Counted from the first letter of the stretch, positions 30,406 to 40,152 are shown. The stretch: DNA of 64,000 nucleotides from DATJKD01 sp963728295 (GCA_963728295.1 CAVSKB010000006.1:124001-188000); one strand, 5' to 3'. Notes: a model not told the origin generated them from the letters alone. Made by a program: numbers and translations.

Positions 30406-31374
30406 AGCCCGACCAGGCGCTCGAGGTGCGGGCGCGCGAACCTGTCAATCGCCTGGCGCAGCTCGAGCGAGGCAACGGCCTGCTTCGTCGCGGCATCCGG
30501 TGCGAATTCGCGGCTGCTTCCCGAGCGGCGCCTTCGCATTCATGCGCGCGGCTTGCTCGATTTCCGCTCGCTGCCGTGCGTCGACGGGGAGCGAAAAGTG
30601 CGGGGCCACCGATTCCCACACGGCGGCCGGCAGCGCCTCATAGTCAACGAGTCTGCCGCGGCTCGGGTCGAGGCGTGCCGCCGCGTTGCAGAACGCGCCA
30701 TACGCGCGTGCCGCGCGCTCTTCGGGTGACTCCGGGCCATCCTCCTCCGGCGCCATGATCTCGATTAGGCTGCGCGACGCCTCCGTCGTGCCGCTGAGCC
30801 ACCCGGGCGGCTGTCGCTGGAGCGACACGCCGACCTCGACCGGATCGCGCAGGCTCAGGACCCAGTTCGTCTCCGGGAAGGCCTCCGTGATGATGTCGCA
30901 GAACAGCGTGTTCCAGCTGCTCAGCTTCAGCACGTACGGTCTGCCGGCATGGCGGGCAAAGGCGTCGCCAAGCGCGCGAAGTGCGGCAACGAGGTCGGCG
31001 CGCGGCCATCTGTGAGGCGGCACCAGAATCTCGTTGACGGGCTGCGGCTCCGCATAGACCACGAGGTTGTCGAGATGCTTGAGCGACTGCGAGATCAGCG
31101 TCGACCCGCAGCGCGCGACGTGAAAGATGATCCCCACCGGCGCAGTGTCCGGCGCGGCGCTTCCGAGCTCGTCGCGGGTGACATGAAGGACGGTCTCGGA
31201 GGCGGGAATTCGTGCGACCGTCTCCTGCATGAAGGCGTCCTGCAGCTCCGCCGCGCCGATCTGGCGCACCGCCAGGTACAGGCCGGTCGGGTGAAGCGCT
31301 GCCCGTATCGGAAGCCCGAAATCCTCGCCGTGCACCATGCGACGAAGAAAACACGGGGCGAGTCCGCGCGTCAA
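30246..31374 (-). CDS. Sulfotransferase family protein, frameshifted near C-terminus
   Basis: A ~340-residue sulfotransferase-fold protein. The 5'-PSB loop reads GIIFHVARCGSTLISQSLKH, the 3'-phosphate region NWVLSLRDPVEVGVSLQR, and the C-terminus MNAKAPLGK is the usual KxxxGK-type end. Past that the frame changes by one base near 30510 and continues FAPDAATKQAVASLELRQAI to an open-frame stop at 30246. One more extra base would place the end at ~30392, just after GLYDW. Substrates of such proteins are hydroxyls on peptides, sugars or small molecules. It converges on the preceding sulfotransferase-like gene with overlapping tails. Confidence 0.72.
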
Positions 31375-31471
31375 CGCGCGCCGCTGCCTGGGACGCCGAC
31401 CTCGGGGCAGCCTCGCGGCGCACGCACTGGGTTTCTCGACAGCCGCGGAGCGACGATGCTAGCGTGCGGCC

Positions 31472-32662
31472 ATGACGGACTTTGCCGGGTTCATCGCGCC
31501 CTTCGATGCGGTCCGGTTTCGGACGGAGTACTACGGTCGGCGCCCGCTGCACATTCGCCGCGTGGGAGCGGCCCTTCCGGCCATCCTGAGCTGGCAGCGG
31601 TTCAACGAGGTGCTTAGGATCACCCCGTACTGGAACGAAGAGACGCTGAAGGTCTATTTCAGGAGCCGCGCGGCGCTGCGCGAAAACTACTGCGACACGA
31701 CCGACCTGCGCGCCGAAGCGAAGGCGCCGGCCGATCCTGCCAAGGTCAAGGCGCTGCTCGACCTCGGTGCGAGCCTGATCGCGAATCAGGTCCACCGCGT
31801 CTGTCCTGAGCTCGGCGCGATCGCGCACATGCTCGAGCGCGAGTTCGCCGCGCGCGTCGCGGCGAACGTGTACTGCTCGTTCCAGGGCGTGCAGGCGTTC
31901 CAGACGCACTTCGACCTGCACGACGTTTTTGCGTTCCAGGCCGAGGGCGAGAAGACATGGCGGGTCTACGAGACGCGCGCCGACACACCCGTCCTGCCGT
32001 TGCCGCCCGGCGACGAGATCGAGAAGTGGCTGACCGCGAGTCGCGGCAAGCTGCTCTTCGAAGCGCACATGGAGCCCGGCGACGTGCTCTACCTGCCGCG
32101 CGGCCAGTACCATGACGCGTTGACCGGCGCGCAGGCCTCACTGCATGTCACGTTCGGCGTGTCGCCGGCGACCGGACTCGCGCTGTTCAAGCTGCTGGAG
32201 AGCGCGCTCATGCAGGAAAGCGCGTTTCGCGCCTATCTGCCCGACGCCCGAGACGCCGGGACGCTGCGCGAACGGCTCGGGCAGCTCGCCGAGCGAATCC
32301 GCTCCGTCATGACCTCTTCGGCCTTTGCGACCGACGTGCTGAACCACCAGCGCGGACTGGCGAGCCCCCCCGCAGGCTACGACTTGCCCGCGCAGCAGCC
32401 GCCCGCCTGGTATTCGGTGGCGCACCGTGCGCAGGTCGTGCGGCGCGACAGCGGCTACGCCGCCGTCTTCGACCGCGGCGAGATCGCGCTCGGGCCGACG
32501 TATCCGACCGTCGAGTGGCTGCTCAGGCAGCGGATGTTCTCGCTCGGCGACGCGCTCGCGCGCCACTCGAGCGTCGACCCGGCCGAGCTCCGTGCCGTGC
32601 TTGCAAAGCTCATCGCGGCGGGCGTGCTCGTCGAAACCGAGATGCGAACCGACGCACGCTAG
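31472..32662 (+). CDS. JmjC/cupin-type Fe(II)/2-oxoglutarate oxygenase (ROX-like)
   Basis: A 396-residue intact protein of the Cupin_4/JmjC family, which includes ribosomal oxygenases such as YcfD. The iron motif HxD is in QTHFDLHDVFAFQ (His146, Asp148), and the third ligand is in PRGQYHDAL near residue 213. The C-terminal ~110 residues form a winged-helix-like tail (PTVEWLLRQRMFSLGDALAR), as in ROX enzymes. Such enzymes hydroxylate Arg or His residues of proteins. Placed among sulfotransferases and beta-hydroxylases it may act on a dedicated peptide or protein instead. The start is ATG at 31472 without a strong ribosome site. Confidence 0.8.
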   Translation: MTDFAGFIAPFDAVRFRTEYYGRRPLHIRRVGAALPAILSWQRFNEVLRITPYWNEETLKVYFRSRAALRENYCDTTDLRAEAKAPADPAKVKALLDLGASLIANQVHRVCPELGAIAHMLEREFAARVAANVYCSFQGVQAFQTHFDLHDVFAFQAEGEKTWRVYETRADTPVLPLPPGDEIEKWLTASRGKLLFEAHMEPGDVLYLPRGQYHDALTGAQASLHVTFGVSPATGLALFKLLESALMQESAFRAYLPDARDAGTLRERLGQLAERIRSVMTSSAFATDVLNHQRGLASPPAGYDLPAQQPPAWYSVAHRAQVVRRDSGYAAVFDRGEIALGPTYPTVEWLLRQRMFSLGDALARHSSVDPAELRAVLAKLIAAGVLVETEMRTDAR

Positions 32663-32723
32663 GCGTGCGCTCCCCAGTGGGCATGAATCAACGCGCGCAG
32701 GTGACGCGGATCGGGAGTTGGGT

Positions 32724-33668
32724 TCATGAGGGCTTTTCGAGACTGAGCCGCCAGCCGACGAGCTTCTGTCCTGCGTGATGCTGGAGCTGCGCGCTGCAGC
32801 CGTTGAAGCCGCTGGCGCGTGCCATGCGCTCGATTTCCGCGATGGCCTCGGCCGACTGTGCGTGGACCACGAGGTCCTGCAGTCGGCGCACGGATGCCCG
32901 CACGTCGTTCTCCACGCGGTCGATCTCGCGCTCCAGCGCGTCCGGATGCAGCTCCCTGCGCAGGTCGAGGAGTTTGCCGACGGCATCGACCGTTATGTCC
33001 AGCGTCAGCGCCGGCCGTACCTGGGCCGCAGTCCGGCGCAACAAGGTCACGGCTTCCACCAACTGCTGCCACGTCGCTCGCGCGGCTACCGCGGAGCGTC
33101 GCTCGGCTTCGAGGTGACGGCGCAGCTTGCGGAACACCTTGGTGTCGTTAAGGACGAGATCCGACTGCCGCAGGGATTCATGGGCGTTGCGCACGAGCAC
33201 GGAGCCGGCGTGATGCACGATGAACTGCGCGCGCCCGCCAGGCTTCAGCACGCGGAAAACTTCGCGCAGCGACGCATCGACCTGCGTGTACTCGAGCGCG
33301 TAGTGGCCGCTCACCGCAACGAATGTTCCGGGACCGAACGGCAACCGTTCGGTCGGCACGCGAGGGTGGAAGCGGATCCCGGTGAACAGCGCAGCGCCGT
33401 CGCGAACGTCGCGAACCGGATCGATCTGCGCGAGGTCGGTGCCGTGGATCTCGTAGTGGCGGCCAGCAGCGCCGGCTGCTTCCTTCGCGAAGAGTGGGAT
33501 GATACCGTTGCCCGTGCCGACGTCGAGAACCTTGGCACCATCCGGTAGGTTGCTGAAGAAGGCCAGCCACACTTCGCGCATCTCGAGCGTGTAGCCGGCG
33601 CCCGGCCCCATTGGGCAGGTCGCCAGCGCGCCGCCGCGGTAGTAGTTTTCCCAGTGTGCGACACTCAA
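32724..33668 (-). CDS. Class I SAM-dependent methyltransferase
   Basis: A 314-residue protein. The first ~170 residues are a Rossmann methyltransferase: motif I VLDVGTGNGIIPLFA, an acidic HGTDLAQIDP strand, and GHYALEYTQVDASLREVFRV with LKPGGRAQFIVHH. The last ~130 residues are a long helical region (LRRHLEAERRSAVAARATWQ, REIDRVENDVRASVRRLQDL) ending in a short strand GQKLVGWRLSLE. The target is unknown. The start is a TTG (LSVAHWENYY) because no ATG or GTG is in frame nearby. It sits convergent to the JmjC gene and upstream of the oxygenase pair on the same strand. Intact. Confidence 0.78.
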   Translation of the reverse strand: MSVAHWENYYRGGALATCPMGPGAGYTLEMREVWLAFFSNLPDGAKVLDVGTGNGIIPLFAKEAAGAAGRHYEIHGTDLAQIDPVRDVRDGAALFTGIRFHPRVPTERLPFGPGTFVAVSGHYALEYTQVDASLREVFRVLKPGGRAQFIVHHAGSVLVRNAHESLRQSDLVLNDTKVFRKLRRHLEAERRSAVAARATWQQLVEAVTLLRRTAAQVRPALTLDITVDAVGKLLDLRRELHPDALEREIDRVENDVRASVRRLQDLVVHAQSAEAIAEIERMARASGFNGCSAQLQHHAGQKLVGWRLSLEKPS

Positions 33669-33887
33669 GGCACTGCACCGCGCGCTCGTGCTTTTAATGA
33701 GGCCGGAAGGAATGGCGAGTCATGGGAGTCCTCCTGAACCTGTTTCCGAGCGCCGCGTTCGTACCCCGTTTGGCCCGGCCGGTTCAACCGGCGCAGCCGG
33801 TTTCTGTGACCGCTATGGTCCTGGCCGTTGCCGTGCGCGCATCGCGCAGAGGACAGAGACGGGCGCGCCGCCCCGCCTTCGCCGACT
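33669..33887. other. Intergenic region with inverted repeat
   Basis: CCGGTT(C)AACCGG at 33779-33791 is a perfect inverted repeat, followed four bases later by another CCGGTT. On the plus strand an ORF beginning at 33722 could encode a short hydrophobic peptide (GVLLNLFPSAAFVPRLARP...), but it runs into the antisense of the next gene and has no clear ribosome site. Confidence 0.4.
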
Positions 33888-34553
33888 CTAGGTCGTCGAC
33901 CACATGCGCATCAGGTTCTGGCGCACGACGTCGAGCCGCACCCGGTTTTCCCACCGCATCGTCTGGCCTTCCAGGGCGGCAATCTCGTTCAGCTCGTACA
34001 CCTGCATCCGCTGGTGCTGATCCGCGATCAGGCTCTCGACGAACGTGATTGCGACCAGCCGCTGGCCGGACAGTACCGGCCTGACCTCGTGCAGCAGGGT
34101 CGAGGGGTAAACGATCGCTTCTCCCGCAGCGCCCTTGAAAGCCACCGTCTGGTTGCCTGCCACGATCGCGAGCTCGCCGCCCTCGTAGCTGGCGGGATCG
34201 GCCACGAATATCGTGCACGACAGGTCGGAGCGCAACCGCGTGCCTGCGAGCTGGATGATCGCCGCATCCGCATGCGCGCCGTACTTCATGCCCGGCTCGT
34301 AGCGGCACAGCAGCGGCGGCGCGATCCGTTTCGGCATCGCGTAGTCGAGGAACTCCCGGGAGCGGACCAGTGCGGCCTGCAAGACCTGGACGGACTCGTT
34401 GGACTTCGCGTCGCGCGGATCGGCCTGCAGATTGTCCTTGGTGACGTTCGCGGGATTCGACAGCCGCCCCTCCACGAACTGCAGCTCGGCGGCGAGCTCG
34501 GTGAGGCGCGCAATCTCGGCAGGCGCGAGCAGCTGCTTGATCTTCAGGAACAC
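33888..34553 (-). CDS. PKHD-type Fe(II)/2OG hydroxylase (PiuC/YbiX-like)
   Basis: A 221-residue intact enzyme matching the PKHD-type hydroxylase family. The start VFLKIKQLLAPAEIARL is typical and uses GTG at 34553. The HxD iron motif is in YGAHADAAI, the distal His in STLLHEVRPVLSGQR with the Arg that binds 2-oxoglutarate, and the C-terminus has the family tail QHQRMQVYELNEIAAL. PiuC members are usually encoded beside TonB-dependent siderophore receptors. It lies 24 bases behind the TPR/beta-hydroxylase gene, so the two are probably one transcript. Confidence 0.87.
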   Translation of the reverse strand: MFLKIKQLLAPAEIARLTELAAELQFVEGRLSNPANVTKDNLQADPRDAKSNESVQVLQAALVRSREFLDYAMPKRIAPPLLCRYEPGMKYGAHADAAIIQLAGTRLRSDLSCTIFVADPASYEGGELAIVAGNQTVAFKGAAGEAIVYPSTLLHEVRPVLSGQRLVAITFVESLIADQHQRMQVYELNEIAALEGQTMRWENRVRLDVVRQNLMRMWSTT

Positions 34554-34577
34554 GGCGAGCGGCTCGCGTCCGGCCGG

Positions 34578-35793
34578 TCAGACGTGCGCCGACGGAGTCG
34601 TGCCGTTGAAGGCGTCCGTGGCGGCGATGATGCCGGCAATCGCCGCGCGCTCCTCGGGCGACAGACGGGGGCTCCACACGTCGCAGATGAGGATGTAGCG
34701 CGGATCGTCGCTGTTGTTCCACGCCTCGTGCTCGATCGTGTCGTCGAAGACGCAACCCTCGCCGACGCGCCACTCCCACAGCTCGCCGCCGACGCGGAAG
34801 CCGCAGCCCGGCGGCACGATCAGCGGCACGTGGACCACGAGCCTGAAGTTTGCGACGCCGGTATGCGGAGGAATCTGCGTCTTCGGCGCGAGCGCCGAGT
34901 ACATCGCGGAGGGCGAGCGCAACGCCACTTGGGCCTGCGGCAGGCGCGACACGGCCGCGATCGTCGACGGGGCGCGTCGGCAGCGGTCCTCGATCGGCCG
35001 GCCCTTCTCGTAGAAGTGGTATGCGCTCCAGCGCGGCGAGTGGTTGAGCTCGCGCCACTGGTCGAGCGGCATGTGCTGCGTCATAGTGAATGTAAGGCGC
35101 GAAGCCCGGCTGGTCGTCACGTATGATGTCGACAAGCTCCTGCCCGATCGCCGCAGTGGCGGCTTCGAGCTCTTCGAGCCACGGGAATTCGCTGCGCTCG
35201 TAGAACTCGATGGCCGGCAGACCCGGGTAGTAGTACTCGCTGGGCTCCTGCTGATAGCGAATGCGGGTGCGCAGCGTCGTATTGATGAACGCGTTGATGC
35301 GACGGCGCTCGACCGGCGAGCACCTGTCTTCGGCGTCGGCAATGCGCATCCGGATATGGTCATTGAGCTGACGCGTATACGCGCTGTGCACGACGCGTCC
35401 TCGCTCGACGGCCTTGAGCGTCGGGGCATCTAGACGATCGTCGGGCGGTGCATTGGCGAGCGCCACACCGTAGGCGAGCGCGGCCGGCACGGCGCGCCCT
35501 TCCTTTTCCAGCATGCTGGCGCTCATGAGCAACGCGGGGAAATTCCGCGCATCGAGCGTCAGCACCTCCCGGATCGCGTTGAATGCGCCGTCCAGGTCCT
35601 GCCGTTGCCGCCGGACCGCCGCGAGATTGAGCCATGCGGAGAGGCTCGACTTGTCGAGGCTTACGGCCTCGAGCAGCGCGGCCTCGGCGGAAGCGAGATC
35701 GCCTGCCGCCATGGCGCGCAGCGCGGCCTGGTTGCGACTGGCCGCATCCCGGGCGGCCGCCCCCTGATCGACTGCGCCGACGGATTGTTCCAT
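34578..35793 (-). CDS. TPR + aspartyl/asparaginyl beta-hydroxylase domain protein, frameshifted
   Basis: About 404 residues. Residues ~10-110 are TPR-like helices (LRAMAAGDLASAEAALLEAV). After a linker with EPSEYYYPGLPAIEFYER comes the beta-hydroxylase domain: MPLDQWRELNHSPRWSAYHF, the iron/2OG blocks IPPHTGVANFRLVVHVPLIV and FDDTIEHEAWNNSDDPRYIL. The frame changes at ~35084, where dropping one base turns HYDAAH into HMTQHMPLDQW. The family hydroxylates Asp/Asn side chains and is also used on peptides and lipids. Close homologues lie at 38.1, 39.5 and 40.2 kb. The ATG is at 35793. Confidence 0.82.
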
Positions 35794-35806
35794 GCGGCCA
35801 GACTAA

Positions 35807-36010
35807 GGCTCGCCCGACGTTCTCCGCAAGGCTTTGCGTCAGGTCGACGACCTCGGTGTTCTCGCCCTTGATCGCGAGCATCTCCTCGTTTACGCCGATG
35901 GCCACAATGCGCCCTCGCGCACCGCGCCTGCGGCCAGGAGCGCTCAGGATCGACGGTATGAAAACGAAGATCGCCAGCGCAAGATCGCGCAGTGCGTTTC
36001 TGCTTTGCAT
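35807..36010 (-). pseudogene. Small ORF resembling the N-terminus of a YtcJ-like amidohydrolase
   Basis: From ATG at 36010 the frame gives a hydrophobic segment (DLALAIFVFIPSILSAP) and then RGRIVAIGVNEEMLAIKGEN and TEVVDLTQSLAEN. The latter closely resembles the N-terminal beta strands of YtcJ-type amidohydrolases (GRIVAVG...EVVDL...), but the metal-binding domain that should follow is absent. Removing one G from the GGG near 35815 brings a TAG in frame and ends the product at ~67 residues. It looks like a gene relic or a very short membrane-anchored protein. Confidence 0.35.
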
Positions 36011-36147
36011 GATTGCACCACCGCCTGACTTGGCGGTGTTTGCTACAGGATCGGCCGCGCGCGGAAAACTTCGCATGCCTTATACTGTCGATAATCCCTT
36101 GAATTCGCTTGATTTCGCTCCTACCTCGCAGGCAGATTCAAACACCG

Positions 36148-38159
36148 ATGCCGCTGCTGGCCCCGAAATCGGACTCCAACGCTGCGATCGCGTTGATCAA
36201 CGCGGGCGATCTCGTCGGCGCCGAGACGCGCATCCGTGCTCGGCTCGCCGATTACCCGCGCGATGTCAACCTGCAGGCGTTGCTGGGCGCGCTGCTCATC
36301 AAGCTGAACCGCACCGCCGAGGCCGAGACGCTGCTCCGCCAGGCGATCGAGCAGGCGCCGACGTACGCCAAACCGCACGAGGATCTGGGTCACGTTCTCG
36401 TCCAGCAGGGCCGGGCCGATGAAGCACTGCCCTTTCTCGAGCGAGCGACGCATCTCGATCCGCAGCTCGAGAACGCGTGGTTCACGCTCGGCAAGGCGCT
36501 GGCGGTCCTGGGCGGGGTGCCGAAGCTGATCAGGCCTTCGAGCGCTGCTTCGAGCTGTCACCCGAACGCCGGCTGATGGCGCAAGCGGCCGAGCACCAGA
36601 AGGAAGGTCGCCTTGAAGAGGCCGAGCAGCTGTACCGGCGTGTGTTGCGCGAGCATCCGCGCAACGTCGATGCCATGCGCCTGCTCGCGACCATTGCGGC
36701 CCGCGCCGGACGCGCCGATGAGGCCGAGCGGCTCCTCGAGCGGGCGATCTCGATCGCACCGGATTTCCTGGCCGCGATGCTCGACCTCGGACTCTTGCGC
36801 AAGGATCAGGATCGCTTTGCCGAGGCGCTCGAGTGCTTCGACCGGGCCATCGCGCTCGCGCCCGCCGACGCGCAGGCGCACTTCCTGCGCGGGGCGACGC
36901 TGGCGCCGGCTTCGTTCACGTTTGAGGCGATCGAGGCCTACGAGAAGTGCCTCGAGCTCCAGCCGTCGCACCCGGGCGCACTGCTCGGACGCGGGCATCT
37001 GCTCAAGGGCGTGGGTCGCTACAACGAGGCGGTCGCATCCTACGATGCGTGCATCCGCGAGCGGCCGGACTCCGGTGAGGCGTACTGGAGTCTCGCAAAC
37101 TTGAAGACTTTCCGTTTTTCCGATGCGGTCATCGCCGAGATGGAGCGTCGGGTGCGCGGCAGCGGCCTGACGGTGCCGTCCGAGGTGAACTTTCTATTCG
37201 CGCTCGGCAAGGCCTGGGAGGATCGCGGCGATTACGAGCGCGCCTGGGCGTACTACCAGGAAGGAAATACGAAGCAGCGTGCCGACGTCGCCTACGATCC
37301 CGTGCGGACCGAAGCGGCAAGCGACCGGCTCATCGACACTTTCAGCGGCGACTTCCTCGCTTCACGCGCCGGAGTCGGTCTGCCTGATCCGGCGCCGATC
37401 TTCATCGTCGGATTGCCGCGTTCGGGCTCCACGCTCCTCGAGCAGATCCTCGCGAGCCACAGCCAGGTCGAGGGGACGGGCGAGCTGGCCTATGTCCCTC
37501 GCGTCGCGAACTCGCTGAACCGCAATCGCGCCGACGGCATCACCTACCCCGAGGCAGCGCTGGAGCTCGGACCGAGCCACTTCCGCTCGCTCGGCGAGGA
37601 ATACCTGGCCTATGCGCGGCAGCACCTCCGATCGGATACGCCGCGGTTCATCGACAAGATGCCCAACAACTTCCCGCAGATCGGCTTCATGTCACTCATC
37701 CTGCCGACCGCCCGGATTATCGATGCGCGGCGCCATCCGCTCGATGCCTGCCTGAGCTGTTACCGCCAGCTCTTCGCCAAAGGGCAGGAGTTCACCTACG
37801 ACCTCACCGAGGTCGGCGAGTACTACCTGCAGTACCAGCGGATGATGGACCACTGGGCGGCGGTGCTGCCCGGCCGCGTGCTTACGTTGCAGTATGAGGA
37901 GGTCGTCGCGGACTTCGAGAACCAGGTCAGACGCCTGCTCGAGTTCTGCGGACTGCCGTGGGAGGACGCCTGCCTGCGCTTCTACGAGAACGAGCGGCCC
38001 ATACGCACCCCGAGCGCGGAGCAGGTCCGCCAGCCGATCTACGATCGCTCGGTGGGTTACTGGCGCAACTACGCGCAGTACCTCGACGAGCTCGTGGCGG
38101 TGATCGAGCCGATCCGGGACCGCTATAGACGTTACGAACCTGCGGGTGCGGCCTGCTGA
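36148..38159 (+). CDS. TPR-containing sulfotransferase, frameshifted
   Basis: About 670 residues. The N-terminal ~370 residues are eight to ten TPRs (ALINAGDLVGAETRIRARLA, AAEHQKEGRLEEAEQLYRRV, ALGKAWEDRGDYERAWAYYQ). The C-terminal ~290 residues are a sulfotransferase domain with the 5'-PSB loop PIFIVGLPRSGSTLLEQILA, the 3'-PB region ARIIDARRHPLDACLSCYRQ, and the end block TPSAEQVRQPIYDRSVGYWR. The single frame change is near 36515 in a GGCGGGG run. This architecture is known from many proteobacteria; the TPR part presumably binds the protein or peptide substrate. Start ATG at 36148; a TTG at 36109 is possible. Confidence 0.86.
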
Positions 38160-38764
38160 GCAGGAGTTATGGCGACGCCACTCTGCCTCGCCGACGGCGG
38201 AACGTAATCGAAGATGAAGTTGATGCGGTCGGTGTCCCCCTTGTTCATGACGCTGTGCGTCTTCTGGTTGTTGATCTCGTAGGCCTGTCCGACTTCGAGC
38301 TGGAACGGACGCCCGTCGATCATGAACCGCACGCGCGGATTGGTGACGATCGGCACGTGGATGCGGTGACCGACGCCGAATGAGGGATGCGAGTCCCGAT
38401 GCGGCAGGATGCGCCCGCCCGCGAGGAGCTTCGCGGCCATCGCGCGGATGATGGTGCCGCCGGGCGGATACCACTCGCGAATGATGGAATGCATCAGCGG
38501 CACGGCGGTCTCGGCCAGGCGGTTCCAGCCGGGCTCCTTGCTCACCTCGACGGCAGGCCAGTCCTTCAACTCCGCGAACAGCAGCACGATGGAGCGGGTC
38601 TGCTCGTGGACCTCGTAGTCCCGCTGGCGCTGGACGTTCTCGTTCCAGGCAGCCTCGTCCTGGGCACGGATCGCCGCAGCGAGCGGCTCCATGTCCACCT
38701 TGCCGAAATTGCGGATCGGAACGCCGATGTCCACGACCGGAAGCCTACCCTCTGATCCAGCCAA
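38132..38764 (-). CDS. Aspartyl/asparaginyl beta-hydroxylase-like oxygenase
   Basis: A 210-residue intact stand-alone hydroxylase domain. The first iron ligand lies in GGRILPHRDSHPSFG, followed by HRIHVPIVTNPRVRFMIDG and the distal EINNQKTHSVMNKG with DRINFIFDYVP. This set of His-x-Asp and distal His matches the small bacterial AspH-like group. Its last 28 bases overlap the end of the convergent TPR-sulfotransferase gene. It is transcribed away from the sulfotransferase at 38.9 kb, from a ~100-base shared promoter region. Start ATG at 38764. Confidence 0.84.
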   Translation of the reverse strand: MAGSEGRLPVVDIGVPIRNFGKVDMEPLAAAIRAQDEAAWNENVQRQRDYEVHEQTRSIVLLFAELKDWPAVEVSKEPGWNRLAETAVPLMHSIIREWYPPGGTIIRAMAAKLLAGGRILPHRDSHPSFGVGHRIHVPIVTNPRVRFMIDGRPFQLEVGQAYEINNQKTHSVMNKGDTDRINFIFDYVPPSARQSGVAITPAQQAAPAGS

Positions 38765-38866
38765 ATGGCCAGACCTCGAGATCCGCGCCCCGCTTCCCCG
38801 GAGTTGGGAGACGAACCTAATATAAGCGGGCTCTCATACGCGCTATCCGCGGCACTGCCGCCTAAG

Positions 38867-39523
38867 ATGAGTTTGACTGCCAACCTGCCGTTTCGTCGGA
38901 TGATCATCTCGCACCAGCACCGTTTCATCTTTGCCGCCATTCCCAAGACAGGCACGCATTCGGTGCGGCAGGCGCTGCGCGAGCACATGAGCCCAGAGGA
39001 CCTGGAGCAGGTGGGTCTGTTCGTCAACAAGCGGTTTCCATTTGCCGAACTCGCGCAGATCGGCCACGGGCATCTCACGCTTCAGCAGGTGCGCCCGTTC
39101 ATCGGGGAGGAAACTTTCTCAGGATATTTCAAGTTCGCCTTCGTGCGTAATCCCTTTGATCGCTTCGTCTCCTACTGTGCTTTCATGGCACGTAAGAATG
39201 GCGCCTTCGACCGGAATCCGCGGGACATCATGCACCAGCTGCTGTTCAAGATCCGGCCCATGCATCACGTGCTGTTTCAGCCCCAGCACGGCTTCATCAC
39301 CGGAGAGAACGGAGAGTTGCTGACGGATCAGGTTGGCAAGGTGGAGGAAATGCAGACCTCGTACGATGCCATCAGCGCGCGGATCGGCATCCCCAGCCGT
39401 GCGCTGGAGCAGGTCAACAGTTCGCGCCGCGGCAGCTATCGCGACTACTACGACCAGCCGTTGATAGACGGCGTCCGTGAGCTGTACCGGCGCGATTTCG
39501 AGTTGTTCGGCTATAATTTCTGA
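38867..39523 (+). CDS. Sulfotransferase family 2-type protein
   Basis: A 218-residue intact protein of the Sulfotransfer_2 type. The PAPS 5'-phosphosulfate loop reads HRFIFAAIPKTGTHSVRQAL, and the 3'-phosphate site FKFAFVRNPFDRFVSYCAFM. The C-terminus VRELYRRDFELFGYNF is the usual end of the family, where members act on carbohydrate or peptide hydroxyls. The open frame begins at 38765, but the ATG at 38867 (or 38900) starts right before the conserved domain. It is separated by two bases from the next gene, a beta-hydroxylase, so hydroxylation and sulfation are encoded in one operon. Confidence 0.85.
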   Translation: MSLTANLPFRRMIISHQHRFIFAAIPKTGTHSVRQALREHMSPEDLEQVGLFVNKRFPFAELAQIGHGHLTLQQVRPFIGEETFSGYFKFAFVRNPFDRFVSYCAFMARKNGAFDRNPRDIMHQLLFKIRPMHHVLFQPQHGFITGENGELLTDQVGKVEEMQTSYDAISARIGIPSRALEQVNSSRRGSYRDYYDQPLIDGVRELYRRDFELFGYNF

Positions 39524-39525
39524 GC

Positions 39526-40152
39526 ATGCAGGCCAATCCCCGCAAGACCTCTTCGTTGCGCCATCTTGGCAAGGTCGATATCGCGCAGCTGCGCGAGGCA
39601 GTACTGGCCATTCCCGAGTCGGTATGGGATGCCGAAGACGAGAACAAGCCCAACCGGCGCTATCAGGCGGTGGGAGGGACCTGGGTGCCCGTTCCCGGCC
39701 GGGTCTTCGCAACGACGCGCCACATCGTTTTCCGCTTCGTCACCAGTCAGCAGGATTGGCGCGAATCCGCAGATTTGCCGTTGTGGCCGCAATGGCGGGA
39801 ACGGCTGCTGCCGGTGATGGAACAGGCGACACGTCCCTACGGCTACGTGCGCGCGGTCTATCCGCGGGTCATGCTAGCGAGGATGGGGTCGGGCGCGGAA
39901 ATCGTCCCCCACGTGGATAACAAACCCGCCGCGCAGTGGCCGCACAAGATCCATGTGCCACTGCTGACCAACCCGCAGGTCGGATTCCGCATAGGCGACA
40001 CGATCCATCACTTGCCCGAGGGCGAGGCGGTCGAGGTCAACAATCTGGGCATCCATGCGGTCCGAAATGACGGCACCACGGATCGCATCCACCTGATCTT
40101 CGAGTACTACGATCTCGACCAGCCCGATCCGGACTGGATCCTGGCCGGATAG
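39526..40152 (+). CDS. Aspartyl/asparaginyl beta-hydroxylase-like oxygenase
   Basis: A 208-residue intact enzyme starting two bases after the sulfotransferase stop (TGAGCATG). Iron and cosubstrate blocks: GAEIVPHVDNKPAAQWPHKI, IHVPLLTNPQVGFRIGD and VEVNNLGIHAVRNDGTTDRI. It is related to the 38.1 kb protein but not a close copy, and has an N-terminal FRFVTSQQDW segment instead of LLFAELKDW. The tight coupling to a sulfotransferase is the clearest functional clue: the hydroxyl made here may be the sulfate acceptor, which is inference. Confidence 0.84.
   Translation: MQANPRKTSSLRHLGKVDIAQLREAVLAIPESVWDAEDENKPNRRYQAVGGTWVPVPGRVFATTRHIVFRFVTSQQDWRESADLPLWPQWRERLLPVMEQATRPYGYVRAVYPRVMLARMGSGAEIVPHVDNKPAAQWPHKIHVPLLTNPQVGFRIGDTIHHLPEGEAVEVNNLGIHAVRNDGTTDRIHLIFEYYDLDQPDPDWILAG

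Noticed and set aside
36080..36085. TATACT as a -10 box for the TPR-sulfotransferase gene
   Set aside because: No acceptable -35 element at 15-19 bases upstream.
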